The notes: generated from the letters alone by a model not told the origin. DNA of 54,217 nt from Candidatus Competibacteraceae bacterium (GCA_024641125.1 JAHEDQ010000004.1:1-54217); one strand, 5' to 3'. Positions 1-10,313 are shown, counted from the stretch's first letter. Program-made: numbers and translations.

Positions 1-40
1 GCTGCAACGCCGCAGTGGCGTATCTGGGGCGCTCCCGACG

Positions 41-171
41 GGCAAGGCGATAAGCGCCCATCCGCGGTGTTGGGCGCGCTTGAATGAGCGCAGGCTAGTC
101 CTGCGCCCGCCCGCCTAGCGCCTGGGCGCTTCTCGCCTTGCTGATATGCAACGAACTTATGGGACGGGACA
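41..171. repeat. Dispersed structured repeat, family R1 copy 1 (~131 bp)
   Basis: Closely matches 18775-18905 (ggcgataagcgcccatccgcggtgttgggcgcgct.gaatgagcgcagg...cctgcgcccgcccg.ct..cgcctgggcgct.ctcgccttgctga.atgcaa.gaact.atgg.acgggac). Contains an outer inverted repeat (aaggcgataagcgccca / tgggcgcttctcgcctt) and two inner hairpins. Confidence 0.85.
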
Positions 172-366
172 CTAGGTGTCCACCAGCGTAAACTCCGCCC
201 CGCAGTATGGACACTTGGCGTGCCCACCCTCCTCCAGCGAGAGATAGACCTTGGGATGAGAATTCCACAGGGTCATGCCGGGCATGGGACAGCTGAGGGG
301 CAGGTCAGCCCGGGAAACCGTGTACTGGTTCTCGGCGTTGGCCTGGACCGGTTCGATCTGCGCCAT
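172..366 (-). CDS. Small zinc-finger (CHCC-type) protein
   Basis: ORF protein MAQIEPVQANAENQYTVSRADLPLSCPMPGMTLWNSHPKVYLSLEEGGHAKCPYCGAEFTLVDT with C..H..CPYC pattern; GGAGG upstream of this internal ATG. Confidence 0.8.
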   Translation of the reverse strand: MAQIEPVQANAENQYTVSRADLPLSCPMPGMTLWNSHPKVYLSLEEGGHAKCPYCGAEFTLVDT

Positions 367-401
367 GGATGCCGTGCCTCCTGGAAAGTGTTTGTGTATG
401 C

Positions 402-1325
402 TCAATCGACCAGAGTCAGCCACTCGGGATACGCGTCCCGACGGCCGTGTACCTGGTCGAAGTACATGCTCTGCAGGCGCTCCGTGATGGGGCCTCGCCC
501 GCCGTTGCCGATATCCCGCCCGTCCACCTGACGAATCGGCGTCACCTCCGCCGCGGTACCGGTGAAGAAGGCCTCGTCGGCGGTGTAGACCTCATCCCGC
601 GTGATGCGCTTTTCAGTAACCTTGACGCCGATATCCTGGCAGAACCGCATGATGGTATCGCGGGTGATGCCCTCCAGACAGGCGCTTAGGTCGGGCGTGC
701 TAATCACCCCGTCTCGGACAAGAAAAATGTTCTCGCCGCTGCCTTCGGCCACAAATCCCTGGGTGTCCAGCAGCAGTGCTTCGTCGTACCCGTTTCTCAG
801 CGCTTCCTGCAGGGCCAGCATGGAATTGATGTAATTGCCGTTCGCCTTGGCTTTGCACATGGCGGCGTTGACGTGGTGGCGGGAGAACGAGGAGGCATGC
901 ACCCGGATGCCGCGTTCGATATTCTCGGCGCCCAGGTAAGCACCCCATTCCCACGCCGCCACCATCAGATGTACGCTCAGGTTGTCCGCCCTGAGGCCCA
1001 TCCCTTCGGAACCGTAGAACGCCATGGGCCGGATATAGGCGCTTTCCAGTTCATTCTGGCGGACCGCGTCCCGGCACACCTGGTTGATTTGTTCACGGCC
1101 GTAGGGTAGCGCCATACCCATGATCTTGGCCGATCGCATCAGCCGGTCGGTATGGGCATCGAGCCGAAAAATCGCCGCGCCCCGATCTGTGCGGTAGGCG
1201 CGCACGCCCTCGAACACCCCCATGCCGTAGTGCAGCGTATGGGTCAGCAGGTGGGTCTTGGCTTCACGCCAGGGAATCATCTGGCCGTCCAGCCAGATCA
1301 GGCCATCGCGGTCATCGAACGTCAT
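402..1325 (-). CDS. ilvE: Branched-chain amino acid aminotransferase
   Basis: 307 aa class IV aminotransferase: HYGMGVFEGVRAY, EALLLDTQGFVAEGSGENIFLV. Confidence 0.95.
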   Translation of the reverse strand: MTFDDRDGLIWLDGQMIPWREAKTHLLTHTLHYGMGVFEGVRAYRTDRGAAIFRLDAHTDRLMRSAKIMGMALPYGREQINQVCRDAVRQNELESAYIRPMAFYGSEGMGLRADNLSVHLMVAAWEWGAYLGAENIERGIRVHASSFSRHHVNAAMCKAKANGNYINSMLALQEALRNGYDEALLLDTQGFVAEGSGENIFLVRDGVISTPDLSACLEGITRDTIMRFCQDIGVKVTEKRITRDEVYTADEAFFTGTAAEVTPIRQVDGRDIGNGGRGPITERLQSMYFDQVHGRRDAYPEWLTLVD

Positions 1326-4282
1326 TCCGGTGTCTCCTCAAGCACAATCTCTGCATCCGTCCCGGGGGCCATGAGTCGGGACCATATGTCGCACACCCCC
1401 AGTCGGGCCCTTTCCAGGGACTCGGTCACCTGATCCACGGGCAGCAGCGCCTCGTTTCCGCGCAGCTTACCCAGGTGGCCGAGATGCCTCAGCGCCCGGT
1501 AGGCATCCCGCAGCAGACCCGCGTCTTCCGGCGCCATCAGGCCGCAGGCCTCCAGCGCGTCGAGTTGGCGGATGTTGTCGCTCCAGACCAGGAGTTCCGG
1601 ATGGGCGTGAGCGCCCGCCAGAACCGCGTATTGCACCATAAATTCGATGTCCGCGATACCGCCCGGATCGTGCTTGAGATCGAAGAAACCCGGCTTTTTG
1701 GCGCCCAGTTCAACCCGCATGCGTTCGCGCATTTCCCGAACTTCGACCCGCAGCGCATCCGCATCCCTGGGCTGCGACAGAATCTCCCGCCGAAGTTGCT
1801 CAAATGCCGCGGCCATCTCCTGGGGTCCGGCCACCACCCGGGTCCTGACCAGGGCCTGATGCTCCCAGGTCCAGGCCTGACTGCGCTGGTACTCGGCGAA
1901 CGCTGCCAGACTGGTCACCAGCAGACCCGATCGACCGCTGGGCCGAAGCCGGGTGTCCACCTCATACAGCACCCCTGCCGCGGTCTGAGTGCCCAGCATA
2001 TGGATGATGCGCTGGGCCAGGCGGACGAAAAAGCTTGAATTGTCCAGGGCGCGCGGACCATCGCACTCCTGACGCTGTCCATGGCTATCGTGCAAAAAAA
2101 CCAGATCCAAGTCCGATCCATAACCCAACTCGATGCCGCCCAGCTTGCCGTAGGCGACAACCGCAAAATCAGCTCGAACCCGCCGCCCATCAATCTCATA
2201 CCAGGGCTCCCCGTGCTTGCGGATCAGATCGTTCCAGGCGATATCAACCACTTTTCTGATGACGGTCTCGGCAATCCAGGTCAGGCAGTCACTCACCACC
2301 ATCAGGCGCATACCGCCGCTGACGTCGGCGGCGGCCACCCTCAGCATATTGGTCTGCTGGAAATGGCGCAGCGCGTCCATCTGCTGCTCCAGATCGTCGC
2401 CCGGCGCCCGGGCCAGGAACACGTCCAGTTCCCGGGCCAGAGCTTCCGGCCGCAGGGGTTCATAGAGCGTCCCCGGGGTCAGCAGATCATCCAGCAGCAG
2501 CGGGTGTTTGCCCAGGTACTCGGCTATCCATGGGCTTGCCGCGCACAGACGGACCAGCTGCGACAGGGCCAACGGGTTCTCCACCAACAAGGCCATATAC
2601 ACACTGCGGCGGGCGACGCTCTGCACCAGATTGAGCACCCGTACCAGGGTCTCGTCCGGATGCTCCACGCCGGCCACCGCACCCAGCAGCAGCGGCATCA
2701 AGGCGTTTAGACGTTCACGCCCGTTCTTGGTCAGCGCACGGCAGGCATGTCCGACACGCAGACGCTGCAGCTGCCCCAGGGCTGCATCCGGGTCGCTGAA
2801 ACCGCTCGCCCGCAACTGCGCAATGGCGGTCGCATCGGCAGTTGCGCCGGTCCAGATTCCGACCCAGCCCAGCTCCGCGGCATCGCCCTCTTCGCTCTGG
2901 GGCGCGGCAAACACCTGCTGGAATTGCTGCTCGACCCGGCGCACATGGACCATCAGGGCGCGCACGTAGCCGCCCCAGTCGTCAAACCCCATGGTCATGG
3001 CGAGCCGGGCCTTGCCCGGGTCATCCACCGGCAGATCGTGCGTTTGCTGGTCCTTGTACGCCTGAATGCGGTTTTCGCTGCGACGCAGGAACCGATACGC
3101 CTGTTTGAGATGGGCCACGGCGTAGGCGGGCAGATTGTCGTCCGCCGCCAATTGATCCAACACGGTGACGATGCTGCGGCTTTGCAGGGCCGGGTAGCGC
3201 CCCCCGTAGATCAGCTGAAAAGCCTGGCCGATGAACTCGATCTCACGGATGCCGCCGGGACCCAGTTTGACGTTGCGCCGCAGCCCTTTACGCTCCACCT
3301 CACGGGCGATCAGCAGCTTCATCTCGCGCAGGGATTCAAAGGCGCCGTAGTCCAGATACCGCCGATAGACAAACGGCCGCAAGCGGCGCATGAGTTTTTC
3401 GGCCTCGGCCCGATCCCCCGCTATCGGGCGCGCCTTGATCATGGCATAGCGTTCCCACTCCCGGCCGTGGATCTGGTAATAGTGTTCCAGCGCGTCGAAA
3501 TGCATCACCAGCGGACCCGCCTCACCAAAGGGCCGCAACCGCATATCCACCCGAAACACGAACCCCCGGTCGGTGTTCTCACCCAGCACTTTGATCAGTT
3601 TCTGGCCCAGGCCCCGAAAAAACTCCTCGTTTGTGATCGGCCGGCGAGCGTCGGTTTCACCCTTGTCCGGATAGGCGAAAACAAGATCAATATCGGACGA
3701 GAAGTTGAGTTCCATTCCGCCCAGCTTGCCCATGCCGAGCACCACCATGGTTTGCGGCTGACCCTTGGCGCTGCGCGGCTGGCCACGGCGTTCCGCCTCC
3801 CAGGCGTGCAAACGCCGCAGCGCCGCGTCGACGCAGGCGTCGGCCAGCCAGGACAGTTCGCGCAGCGTCTCATCGAGATCGGCCGCCCCGACCAGATCGC
3901 GCCAAGCCACGCGCACCATCTCACGGTTGCGAATCCGCCGCAGCGCGACGGACAGTTCGGTAATGGATTCGGCGGCCTGGGCGGCGTCATCCGTCCGCTG
4001 GGACAAGGCGTCAGCCGGGTAACCGCGGTTCAGATCCCCGGACGCCAGCAGCTGCGCCAGCATGTCCGGATCCCGTATACAGCTGCGGGCGACGAAGTCA
4101 CTGCCGGCCCATACCCGGATCACCGCATCGGACAACACGTCGTCGGCACGGATCTGATCAGCCAATTCCGGTGCCGCCTGGACAAAGGCTTCCCAACGGT
4201 CCGCCGTGGCATCGACCAGCGGCTCCGGTAGACGGTTGCGGATGGTGGACAACATGGCCTCATCCATACGCCGCGCCCGCAT
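1322..4282 (-). CDS. glnE: Bifunctional glutamine synthetase adenylyltransferase/deadenylase
   Basis: 986 aa with two nucleotidyltransferase modules (GMGKLGGMELNFSSDIDLVF; AYGKLGGIELGYGSDLDLVF); 4-nt overlap with ilvE. Confidence 0.95.
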   Translation of the reverse strand: MRARRMDEAMLSTIRNRLPEPLVDATADRWEAFVQAAPELADQIRADDVLSDAVIRVWAGSDFVARSCIRDPDMLAQLLASGDLNRGYPADALSQRTDDAAQAAESITELSVALRRIRNREMVRVAWRDLVGAADLDETLRELSWLADACVDAALRRLHAWEAERRGQPRSAKGQPQTMVVLGMGKLGGMELNFSSDIDLVFAYPDKGETDARRPITNEEFFRGLGQKLIKVLGENTDRGFVFRVDMRLRPFGEAGPLVMHFDALEHYYQIHGREWERYAMIKARPIAGDRAEAEKLMRRLRPFVYRRYLDYGAFESLREMKLLIAREVERKGLRRNVKLGPGGIREIEFIGQAFQLIYGGRYPALQSRSIVTVLDQLAADDNLPAYAVAHLKQAYRFLRRSENRIQAYKDQQTHDLPVDDPGKARLAMTMGFDDWGGYVRALMVHVRRVEQQFQQVFAAPQSEEGDAAELGWVGIWTGATADATAIAQLRASGFSDPDAALGQLQRLRVGHACRALTKNGRERLNALMPLLLGAVAGVEHPDETLVRVLNLVQSVARRSVYMALLVENPLALSQLVRLCAASPWIAEYLGKHPLLLDDLLTPGTLYEPLRPEALARELDVFLARAPGDDLEQQMDALRHFQQTNMLRVAAADVSGGMRLMVVSDCLTWIAETVIRKVVDIAWNDLIRKHGEPWYEIDGRRVRADFAVVAYGKLGGIELGYGSDLDLVFLHDSHGQRQECDGPRALDNSSFFVRLAQRIIHMLGTQTAAGVLYEVDTRLRPSGRSGLLVTSLAAFAEYQRSQAWTWEHQALVRTRVVAGPQEMAAAFEQLRREILSQPRDADALRVEVREMRERMRVELGAKKPGFFDLKHDPGGIADIEFMVQYAVLAGAHAHPELLVWSDNIRQLDALEACGLMAPEDAGLLRDAYRALRHLGHLGKLRGNEALLPVDQVTESLERARLGVCDIWSRLMAPGTDAEIVLEETPE

Positions 4283-4400
4283 CAGGTGGGTTCAAACAGC
4301 CCCGCATGTGCCCGTCCCCCCGATCAAGTCCGAATCCCAACACGCCACACTCCACATAAGGTCGCCAGCCAGAATCGCTCAAGCAGTACTGGCGTTCTGG

Positions 4401-5405
4401 TCAGCAGATCCTGGGCAAAGGATCGTCTTCAAGCTCTTCCAGGAAACGCTCGCCGCCCAGGTCGGTTTCCAGAACGACGCCGGCGCCGGGTTCCATCACC
4501 CCAACACGGGCCGCACCGGCACCGCTCGGCAGTTGCCACCATCGGCTCAGGGCCACATCCGCCGCTTCCGGCGAGAGTACGGCAACGACACGGCCCTCGC
4601 AGGCCAGACTGTAAGCATCGTACCCCAGCATCTCGCACACCGAGCGCACCGGATCCCGGACCGGCACCTGATTTTCCCACAACCGCGCAGCCATGCCCGT
4701 TGCTCTGGCCAGCTCATGGGCGACCCCGGTGAGCCCGCCCCGGGTTGGATCGCGCATGAACCGCAACCCTGGCAAATCCAGCAGCGCGCGAGTCAGCGGA
4801 AGCACCGAGGCGTTGTCCGATTGAAGATCGCCTTTCAGGCCAAACTGCTCCCGGGCCAACATCACGGTGATGCCGTGATCACCAATCGGACCGCTGACCA
4901 GAATCGCGTCGCCGAGCTGAACCTGGGCCATGCCCAGAGTAAGGCCAGGCGGCTTCACACCGACCCCGGCGCTGATGAGATACAGGCCGCCACCCTGTCC
5001 ACGTGGCACCACCTTGGTGTCGCCCGCCACCACCCGAACCTCGGATGACCGGGCCGCGGCAGCCAGATCGGCCACGATTCGGTCCAGCTGCGCCAGCGGC
5101 AAGCCTTCCTCGATCAGGGCGCTGAGACTGAGATAGCGCGGCGTAGCGCCTGCCACCGCCAGATCGTTGACCGTGCCGTGCACCGCCAGCGAGCCAATGC
5201 TGCCGCCGGGAAACTCCAGGGGCTGGACGGTGAAACCATCGGTGGTGAAATAGGGCGTCCCGCCTTCGAGAGTCAGAGGCACCGCATCGGCATGGGTATC
5301 CATTTCCGGATTGGCCAGGTGGCGCTCGAACACCTGCTCGATGAGTTCGCGCATATAGCGGCCGCCATTGCCATGGGACAAGGCAATGCGCAGATCATCC
5401 GCCAT
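4401..5405 (-). CDS. hypE: Hydrogenase maturation protein HypE
   Basis: RIALSHGNGGRYMRELI...; C-terminal PRIC tail typical of HypE; start taken at internal MADDLRIAL. Confidence 0.93.
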   Translation of the reverse strand: MADDLRIALSHGNGGRYMRELIEQVFERHLANPEMDTHADAVPLTLEGGTPYFTTDGFTVQPLEFPGGSIGSLAVHGTVNDLAVAGATPRYLSLSALIEEGLPLAQLDRIVADLAAAARSSEVRVVAGDTKVVPRGQGGGLYLISAGVGVKPPGLTLGMAQVQLGDAILVSGPIGDHGITVMLAREQFGLKGDLQSDNASVLPLTRALLDLPGLRFMRDPTRGGLTGVAHELARATGMAARLWENQVPVRDPVRSVCEMLGYDAYSLACEGRVVAVLSPEAADVALSRWWQLPSGAGAARVGVMEPGAGVVLETDLGGERFLEELEDDPLPRIC

Positions 5406-7716
5406 GCCCACGCCTCTGCTGTCGCATCTTGTTGCCTTCCTCGACGGCGGCCCACTCCACCACCTGGCCAAAACTGAGCCCACCGTCGTTACAGGGCACG
5501 ATCCGATGTTGGCATACCGGAAACCCCTGCCCAACAAGAGCGCCCGTCAGTCGCTCGCACAATACGCTGTTCTGGAATACGCCGCCGGTCAGACCGACAG
5601 CATCGAAACGGTGAGTCTCAGCCAGCCTGCGTGTGACCTCGGCCGCCGCCGCCACCAGCGTGTCGTGAAACAGCCCGGAACGCTGTTCCGGTGCACGGCT
5701 GGCATCGCACAAGGGCCCCAGCAGGGGGCCCCAGTCGACACGCAAAACACCCTCGGCATCGGTGTCCATGGGCAACCGAATGGGGTCATCGGGCACACCC
5801 GCCATGGCCTCGAGTTGCATGGGTCCCTGCCCTTCGAAACTGGTCCGGTGCAGATCCAGGATCAGCGATGCGGCCGCATCGAACAAGCGCCCGGCAGCGG
5901 ATGTTTCCGGGCTTTGCAGGCCTCGCTCCCAGGCCGACCGGACCAACTCGGGGGACGCCACCGGGGCGGTCCAGGCACGACCGCTTGCCCAGCACAGGCC
6001 CGCGGCGGAGCGCCAGGGTTCGCGCCCAGCGGCGTCGCCCCCTGGGGGGCGAAACGGCCGAAAGCTGGCAACCCTTTGCCATCGTCCAGACGCCCCCAGA
6101 AACACCTCACCACCCCACAGGGTTCCGTCAGCGCCGTAGCCAACCCCATCCCAGGTAAAGATCAACCAGCGTTCTATCTCAGGGTGCTCCCCGGCCAGGG
6201 CCGAGGCATGGGCATGATGGTGGAACACCGGTGTGACAGGGCGGCCGTCGTGTTTCGCCCATTGGCTGCTGGCGTAGCGAGGATGGGCATCGCACACCAG
6301 GGCTTGTGCCTGTATCCCATACAGACGCTGAAGGTCATCCGCCACCTGGCGGAACACGCGCTCGGCCCGGGGCGAATCCAGGTCACCAATGTGGGGCGAG
6401 ACCACGACCCGATCTTCCCAGGCCAGGGCCAGCGTGCACTTCATGTGTCCGCCCACGGCCAGGGCCGGTCGGGGAACGGGTATCGGCAACCTGTGTTCCA
6501 GAGGCGCGTTTCCACGCCCCAGGCGGATGGGCCGCGTGCCGCACCCCGTGCTGCGGTACACCGGATCATCCGCCGGACGCTGTATCGGTCGATTGTGGTG
6601 TAAAAACGCATCCGCCACCCGGAACAACTGGTGCTCGGCGTGGACCGGATCGGTGATCACCGGCTCACCGCTGAGATTGCCGGAGGTGGCCACCAGCGCC
6701 CGGTCGCAGGCTGCCAGCAGCAGACAGTGCAAAGGGCTGTAAGGCAGCAACACACCCAGATCGTTCAAGCCCGGCGCAAGCTGATCGGACAATCCGTTAT
6801 CGGCCCTGCGGGGTGCGAGTACAATCGGGCGCATCGGGTCGGCGAGGCGGTCCCTGGCCGTCACATTCAGCCGGACCGCACACGCCACCGCCCCCAGGCC
6901 GTCCGATCCGCGCAGGGGAAACATGACCGCCAGCGGCTTGCGCGGGCGCTGCTTGCGGGTACGAAGCCGGATTACCGCCGCATCACTGGCGGCGTCGCAC
7001 ATCAGGTGATAACCACCGACACCCCGCACCGCCAGCACCTGACCGCGCAGCAGAACCCGAACCGCGGCTGCGAGGGCATCCTGGTCACCCTGGATTTCGG
7101 TCGATTTGTCCTTGAACCGCAGGCTGGGACCACACGCAGGGCAGGCCAAGGGCTGGGCATGAAAGCGACGGTCCAAGGGGTTTTCATATTCACGGCGACA
7201 GTCCGGACATAGAACAAAGTCCCGCAGGGTCGTGTTGGGTCGGTCGTAGGGCAGTGCGGTGATAATGGTGTAGCGGGGACCACACTGAGTGCAGTTGATA
7301 AACGGATAGGCGTAGCGGCGCTGTCCGGGGTCACGCAACTCCGCAAGGCAGTCTTCGCAGACAAACTGGTCGGGGGGAATGTGGATGTCGGGCTGCACAC
7401 CTTCGGCGCTGGCCAGAATACGGAACGCCGAGTACCCGGCCGGAGCGCAGTCGGTTTCCGAAATCACCTCCGGTCGGGCCAGTGGCGGAGCGCTATGAAT
7501 CAGGTCTCGCTTAAAATCGGCCAGGGCCGCGGCCGCGCCCTCCACTACCACGGTAACCTGGCCGGTGCTGTTCCGCACCCAACCGGTGAGGCCATAACGA
7601 GCCGCCAGGCGGTAGATGAACGGCCGGAAACCCACCCCCTGGACACGCCCGCCCAGGGTCAAACGACGGGCGTACACCCCGTACCCATCAGGCCTGTTTC
7701 CGGGCGCAGTGCTCAT
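5395..7716 (-). CDS. hypF: Carbamoyltransferase HypF
   Basis: N-terminal acylphosphatase (GRVQGVGFRPFIYRLA), zinc-finger CxxC repeats, YrdC-like and Kae1-like domains; start taken at MSTAPGNRPDG. Confidence 0.93.
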   Translation of the reverse strand: MSTAPGNRPDGYGVYARRLTLGGRVQGVGFRPFIYRLAARYGLTGWVRNSTGQVTVVVEGAAAALADFKRDLIHSAPPLARPEVISETDCAPAGYSAFRILASAEGVQPDIHIPPDQFVCEDCLAELRDPGQRRYAYPFINCTQCGPRYTIITALPYDRPNTTLRDFVLCPDCRREYENPLDRRFHAQPLACPACGPSLRFKDKSTEIQGDQDALAAAVRVLLRGQVLAVRGVGGYHLMCDAASDAAVIRLRTRKQRPRKPLAVMFPLRGSDGLGAVACAVRLNVTARDRLADPMRPIVLAPRRADNGLSDQLAPGLNDLGVLLPYSPLHCLLLAACDRALVATSGNLSGEPVITDPVHAEHQLFRVADAFLHHNRPIQRPADDPVYRSTGCGTRPIRLGRGNAPLEHRLPIPVPRPALAVGGHMKCTLALAWEDRVVVSPHIGDLDSPRAERVFRQVADDLQRLYGIQAQALVCDAHPRYASSQWAKHDGRPVTPVFHHHAHASALAGEHPEIERWLIFTWDGVGYGADGTLWGGEVFLGASGRWQRVASFRPFRPPGGDAAGREPWRSAAGLCWASGRAWTAPVASPELVRSAWERGLQSPETSAAGRLFDAAASLILDLHRTSFEGQGPMQLEAMAGVPDDPIRLPMDTDAEGVLRVDWGPLLGPLCDASRAPEQRSGLFHDTLVAAAAEVTRRLAETHRFDAVGLTGGVFQNSVLCERLTGALVGQGFPVCQHRIVPCNDGGLSFGQVVEWAAVEEGNKMRQQRRGHGG

Positions 7717-8803
7717 GCGGTTCGCGTAATCCCGCCGCCCACCAGATTCGGCAGGCTCCCTCATCCGACACCATGCAGGGCCCGATGGGCTTTCGGGGCG
7801 TGCAGGCCCGGCCATACAGCGCACATTCGTTCGGGTAGATGCGCCCCAGAACGACACCGGCACAGTCACAACCTGGCGGCATCTCGCCGGCGCGACGGCG
7901 CGAAACCGGCGGCGCCGGGAATCGCAGACGGGCATCCGACGCTGCCCGATCGGGGCTGAGACCATAGCCCGAGGCCGTAATCTCGCCGATGCCCCGCCAG
8001 TTGGCGTCGATTACCCGAAACACCCGATCGAGTTGCCGCCGCGCCGTGGGATTGCCGCCGGGGCGCACCAGCTCCGGGTAGCAGTTGTCCAGGAATGGAC
8101 GGCCCTCCATGCTCTGCCGCAGCACCGAGTAAGTGGCAGCCAGCAGGCTCTCGGGATTGAAACCGGCAATGGCGGCCGGCATGGCATGCCGATCCACCAC
8201 GAATGACCATTCCTCGGGACCCATGACGGTGGCCACGTGACCGGGCGCAATCAATGCGTCGAACCGGGCCTCTCCACTGTCCAGCAGCATCGCCACCGCG
8301 GGCCAGGTGCGACGACCCGATAGCAGGATCGACAGGTTGCCCGGCACCCCCGCCGCCATCATTGCGGCTACCGGTGCGCTGGTGGTTTCAAACCCTGCGG
8401 CAAAAAACACAACCTGACGCCGGGGGTGCCGCTGGGCAATGGCCACCGCCTCCAGGGGTGAGGCAATGGGCCGAATGTCACCGCCTGCCGCGCGGGCCTG
8501 TTCCAGGCAGCGGGGCTCGCCCTTCGCGACGTTGACCGGCACTCGCAACATGTCGCCAAAGGCCACCAGCAGGACGTCTTCATCCAGGGCGAGCCGCATC
8601 GCTTCGTAGACATCCTCTTCCGGGCACACGCACACCGGGCAACCCGGGCCTGGAATCAGTTCCACCTGATTGGGCAGGGCGGTGCGTAAACCAGCCTGGG
8701 TGATGGCCCGCTCGTGACCGCCACAGACGTTCAGGATGCGGATGCGCTCGGGCAGGTTCAGCGCCCGTATGCGCTCCAACCAACTTCGGGCGCTGACCGT
8801 CAT
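7688..8803 (-). CDS. hypD: Hydrogenase maturation protein HypD
   Basis: ILNVCGGHERAITQAGLRTALP, GPGCPVCVCPE motifs; 371 aa. Confidence 0.95.
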   Translation of the reverse strand: MTVSARSWLERIRALNLPERIRILNVCGGHERAITQAGLRTALPNQVELIPGPGCPVCVCPEEDVYEAMRLALDEDVLLVAFGDMLRVPVNVAKGEPRCLEQARAAGGDIRPIASPLEAVAIAQRHPRRQVVFFAAGFETTSAPVAAMMAAGVPGNLSILLSGRRTWPAVAMLLDSGEARFDALIAPGHVATVMGPEEWSFVVDRHAMPAAIAGFNPESLLAATYSVLRQSMEGRPFLDNCYPELVRPGGNPTARRQLDRVFRVIDANWRGIGEITASGYGLSPDRAASDARLRFPAPPVSRRRAGEMPPGCDCAGVVLGRIYPNECALYGRACTPRKPIGPCMVSDEGACRIWWAAGLREPHEHCARKQA

Positions 8804-9645
8804 TGCGGCGCGGCTTCCGCCGCCGACGCCCCATGCCTATGCGCATGCACCCCGTCGCTCCGAACCGTTGGCTGGGTGGTTTCCCCGCCCCGCAGGTGCG
8901 CGCGATGGGCGGCCAAAACATCGTGCAGCCAGGCTAACCATGCGTCCATGCCGGCCCCGCTGCGCGCGGACAAGGCAATGACCGGGGCCTCGTTGGCCAG
9001 ATTGCGCAAAGCGGTCTCCGCGGACTGGGGACGAAAATCGTCCAGCACCGACAGAAGATCGGATTTGCTCAGCAGCATCAGATCGGCAGCACGGAACATG
9101 ACCGGGTACTTGGCCGGTTTGTCGTCACCCTCGGTGACCGACAACAGCGTTACATTGAGATGATGACCCAGGTCGAAACTGGCCGGACAGACCAGATTGC
9201 CCACGTTTTCGATAAAAACGATGTCGATACCCACCAGATCCATCGCGTGCAGGGCGTCGTGCACCATGTGGGCGTCCAGATGGCAGGCCGAACCAGTGCT
9301 GATCTGGACCGCGGGAACCCCTTTGGCGCGAATCCGGTTGGCGTCATTCTCGGTTTCCAGATCGCCCTCCACCACTGCAATACCCAAGGCCCCGCCCAGC
9401 GCGTCGATGGTGGCCTCCAGCAGCGCAGTCTTACCCGAACCCGGTGATGACATCAGATTGACTGCCAGTACACGGGCGCGATCGAAATGCGCGCGATTGT
9501 GTTCAGCCTGGTGATCGTTCTCGTGCAGCAGGTTCTGCAACACAGCCACCGCGGCGTGGCCATCGTGGGTATGGGCATGCTTGCCACCCGGCTCCACCAG
9601 ATGACGGTTGCCCGGCGTAATGTTGCAACCACAGGTTTCACACAT
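8800..9645 (-). CDS. hypB: Hydrogenase nickel incorporation GTPase HypB
   Basis: MCETCGCN N-terminus, short His-rich stretch, NLMSSPGSGKTALLE P-loop. Confidence 0.95.
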   Translation of the reverse strand: MCETCGCNITPGNRHLVEPGGKHAHTHDGHAAVAVLQNLLHENDHQAEHNRAHFDRARVLAVNLMSSPGSGKTALLEATIDALGGALGIAVVEGDLETENDANRIRAKGVPAVQISTGSACHLDAHMVHDALHAMDLVGIDIVFIENVGNLVCPASFDLGHHLNVTLLSVTEGDDKPAKYPVMFRAADLMLLSKSDLLSVLDDFRPQSAETALRNLANEAPVIALSARSGAGMDAWLAWLHDVLAAHRAHLRGGETTQPTVRSDGVHAHRHGASAAEAAPQ

Positions 9646-9997
9646 GCGATTCCTCCATCTCCAGCTCAATGCCGGTCATCAGCATTTCGTCGCCGCTGAC
9701 CAACTCGGTGTGCCAGTCCCCGCAGGCGCCACATATGAGTCGGTTGGGCGGCGTTTGGGTTTCCGCATGACAGGTGCGACAGCGAACACGAACCGGCAAC
9801 GCCTCGGTGACCAGTTCGGCCCGAGCCGCCCGGGTGCCGCAGCGCGCCACGGTGAAAGCCCGCTCTAGCAATGGCAGCTCGATACCGCTCAGCGGACCCA
9901 CGCTGAGTCGAATCAGTACAATGACCTCGGTGCCATGTTCGCGCGCCACTGCCTCCGCCTGCCGGATCAGGCTTTGGCATACGGACAACTCATGCAC
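9638..9997 (-). CDS. hypA: Hydrogenase nickel insertion protein HypA
   Basis: MHELSVCQSLIRQ...CRTCHAE...CGACGDWHTELVSGDEMLM. Confidence 0.95.
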   Translation of the reverse strand: MHELSVCQSLIRQAEAVAREHGTEVIVLIRLSVGPLSGIELPLLERAFTVARCGTRAARAELVTEALPVRVRCRTCHAETQTPPNRLICGACGDWHTELVSGDEMLMTGIELEMEESHV

Positions 9998-10235
9998 CTT
10001 CCGGCTCCGGCGGCGACGCCGCCAGCATTTGATCGTACAGCTCCCAGGCGCTGCGGGCGTCCGTCTCGGTCATTTTCTGTATCGCATAGCCCACATGAAC
10101 CATGACGTAGTCATCGGGCAGGACGGTTTCCTCCTGCAATAAGAAAAGGCTGACCTGGCGCTCGACCCCCTTGGCTTCGCATCGCGCCATAAAACCGTCG
10201 ACTTCTCGCACCTGCATCGGGATGCCAAGACACAT
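9990..10235 (-). CDS. hypC: HypC/HybG family hydrogenase chaperone
   Basis: MCLGIPMQVREVDG...LPDDYVMVHVGYAIQKM; start at internal MCLGIP. Confidence 0.94.
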   Translation of the reverse strand: MCLGIPMQVREVDGFMARCEAKGVERQVSLFLLQEETVLPDDYVMVHVGYAIQKMTETDARSAWELYDQMLAASPPEPEGA

Positions 10236-10299
10236 GGCCGCGCCCCTGCCGAGTATTGGGTAAGTGACAGCAACGCTAGCAGACCAAATGGCGGATTGT

Positions 10300-10313
10300 C
10301 TGATGCAGATCAA
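10300..10313. promoter_or_regulatory. Putative FNR/ANR-type box
   Basis: CTGATGCAGATCAA matches 9 of the 10 defined positions of TTGAT-N4-ATCAA; lies in the divergent hypC / hydrogenase intergenic region. Confidence 0.55.

Noticed and set aside
2747-4231. 494-aa plus-strand ORF opposite glnE
   Set aside because: Fully antisense to a clear glnE; GC-rich shadow ORF with no recognisable domain.
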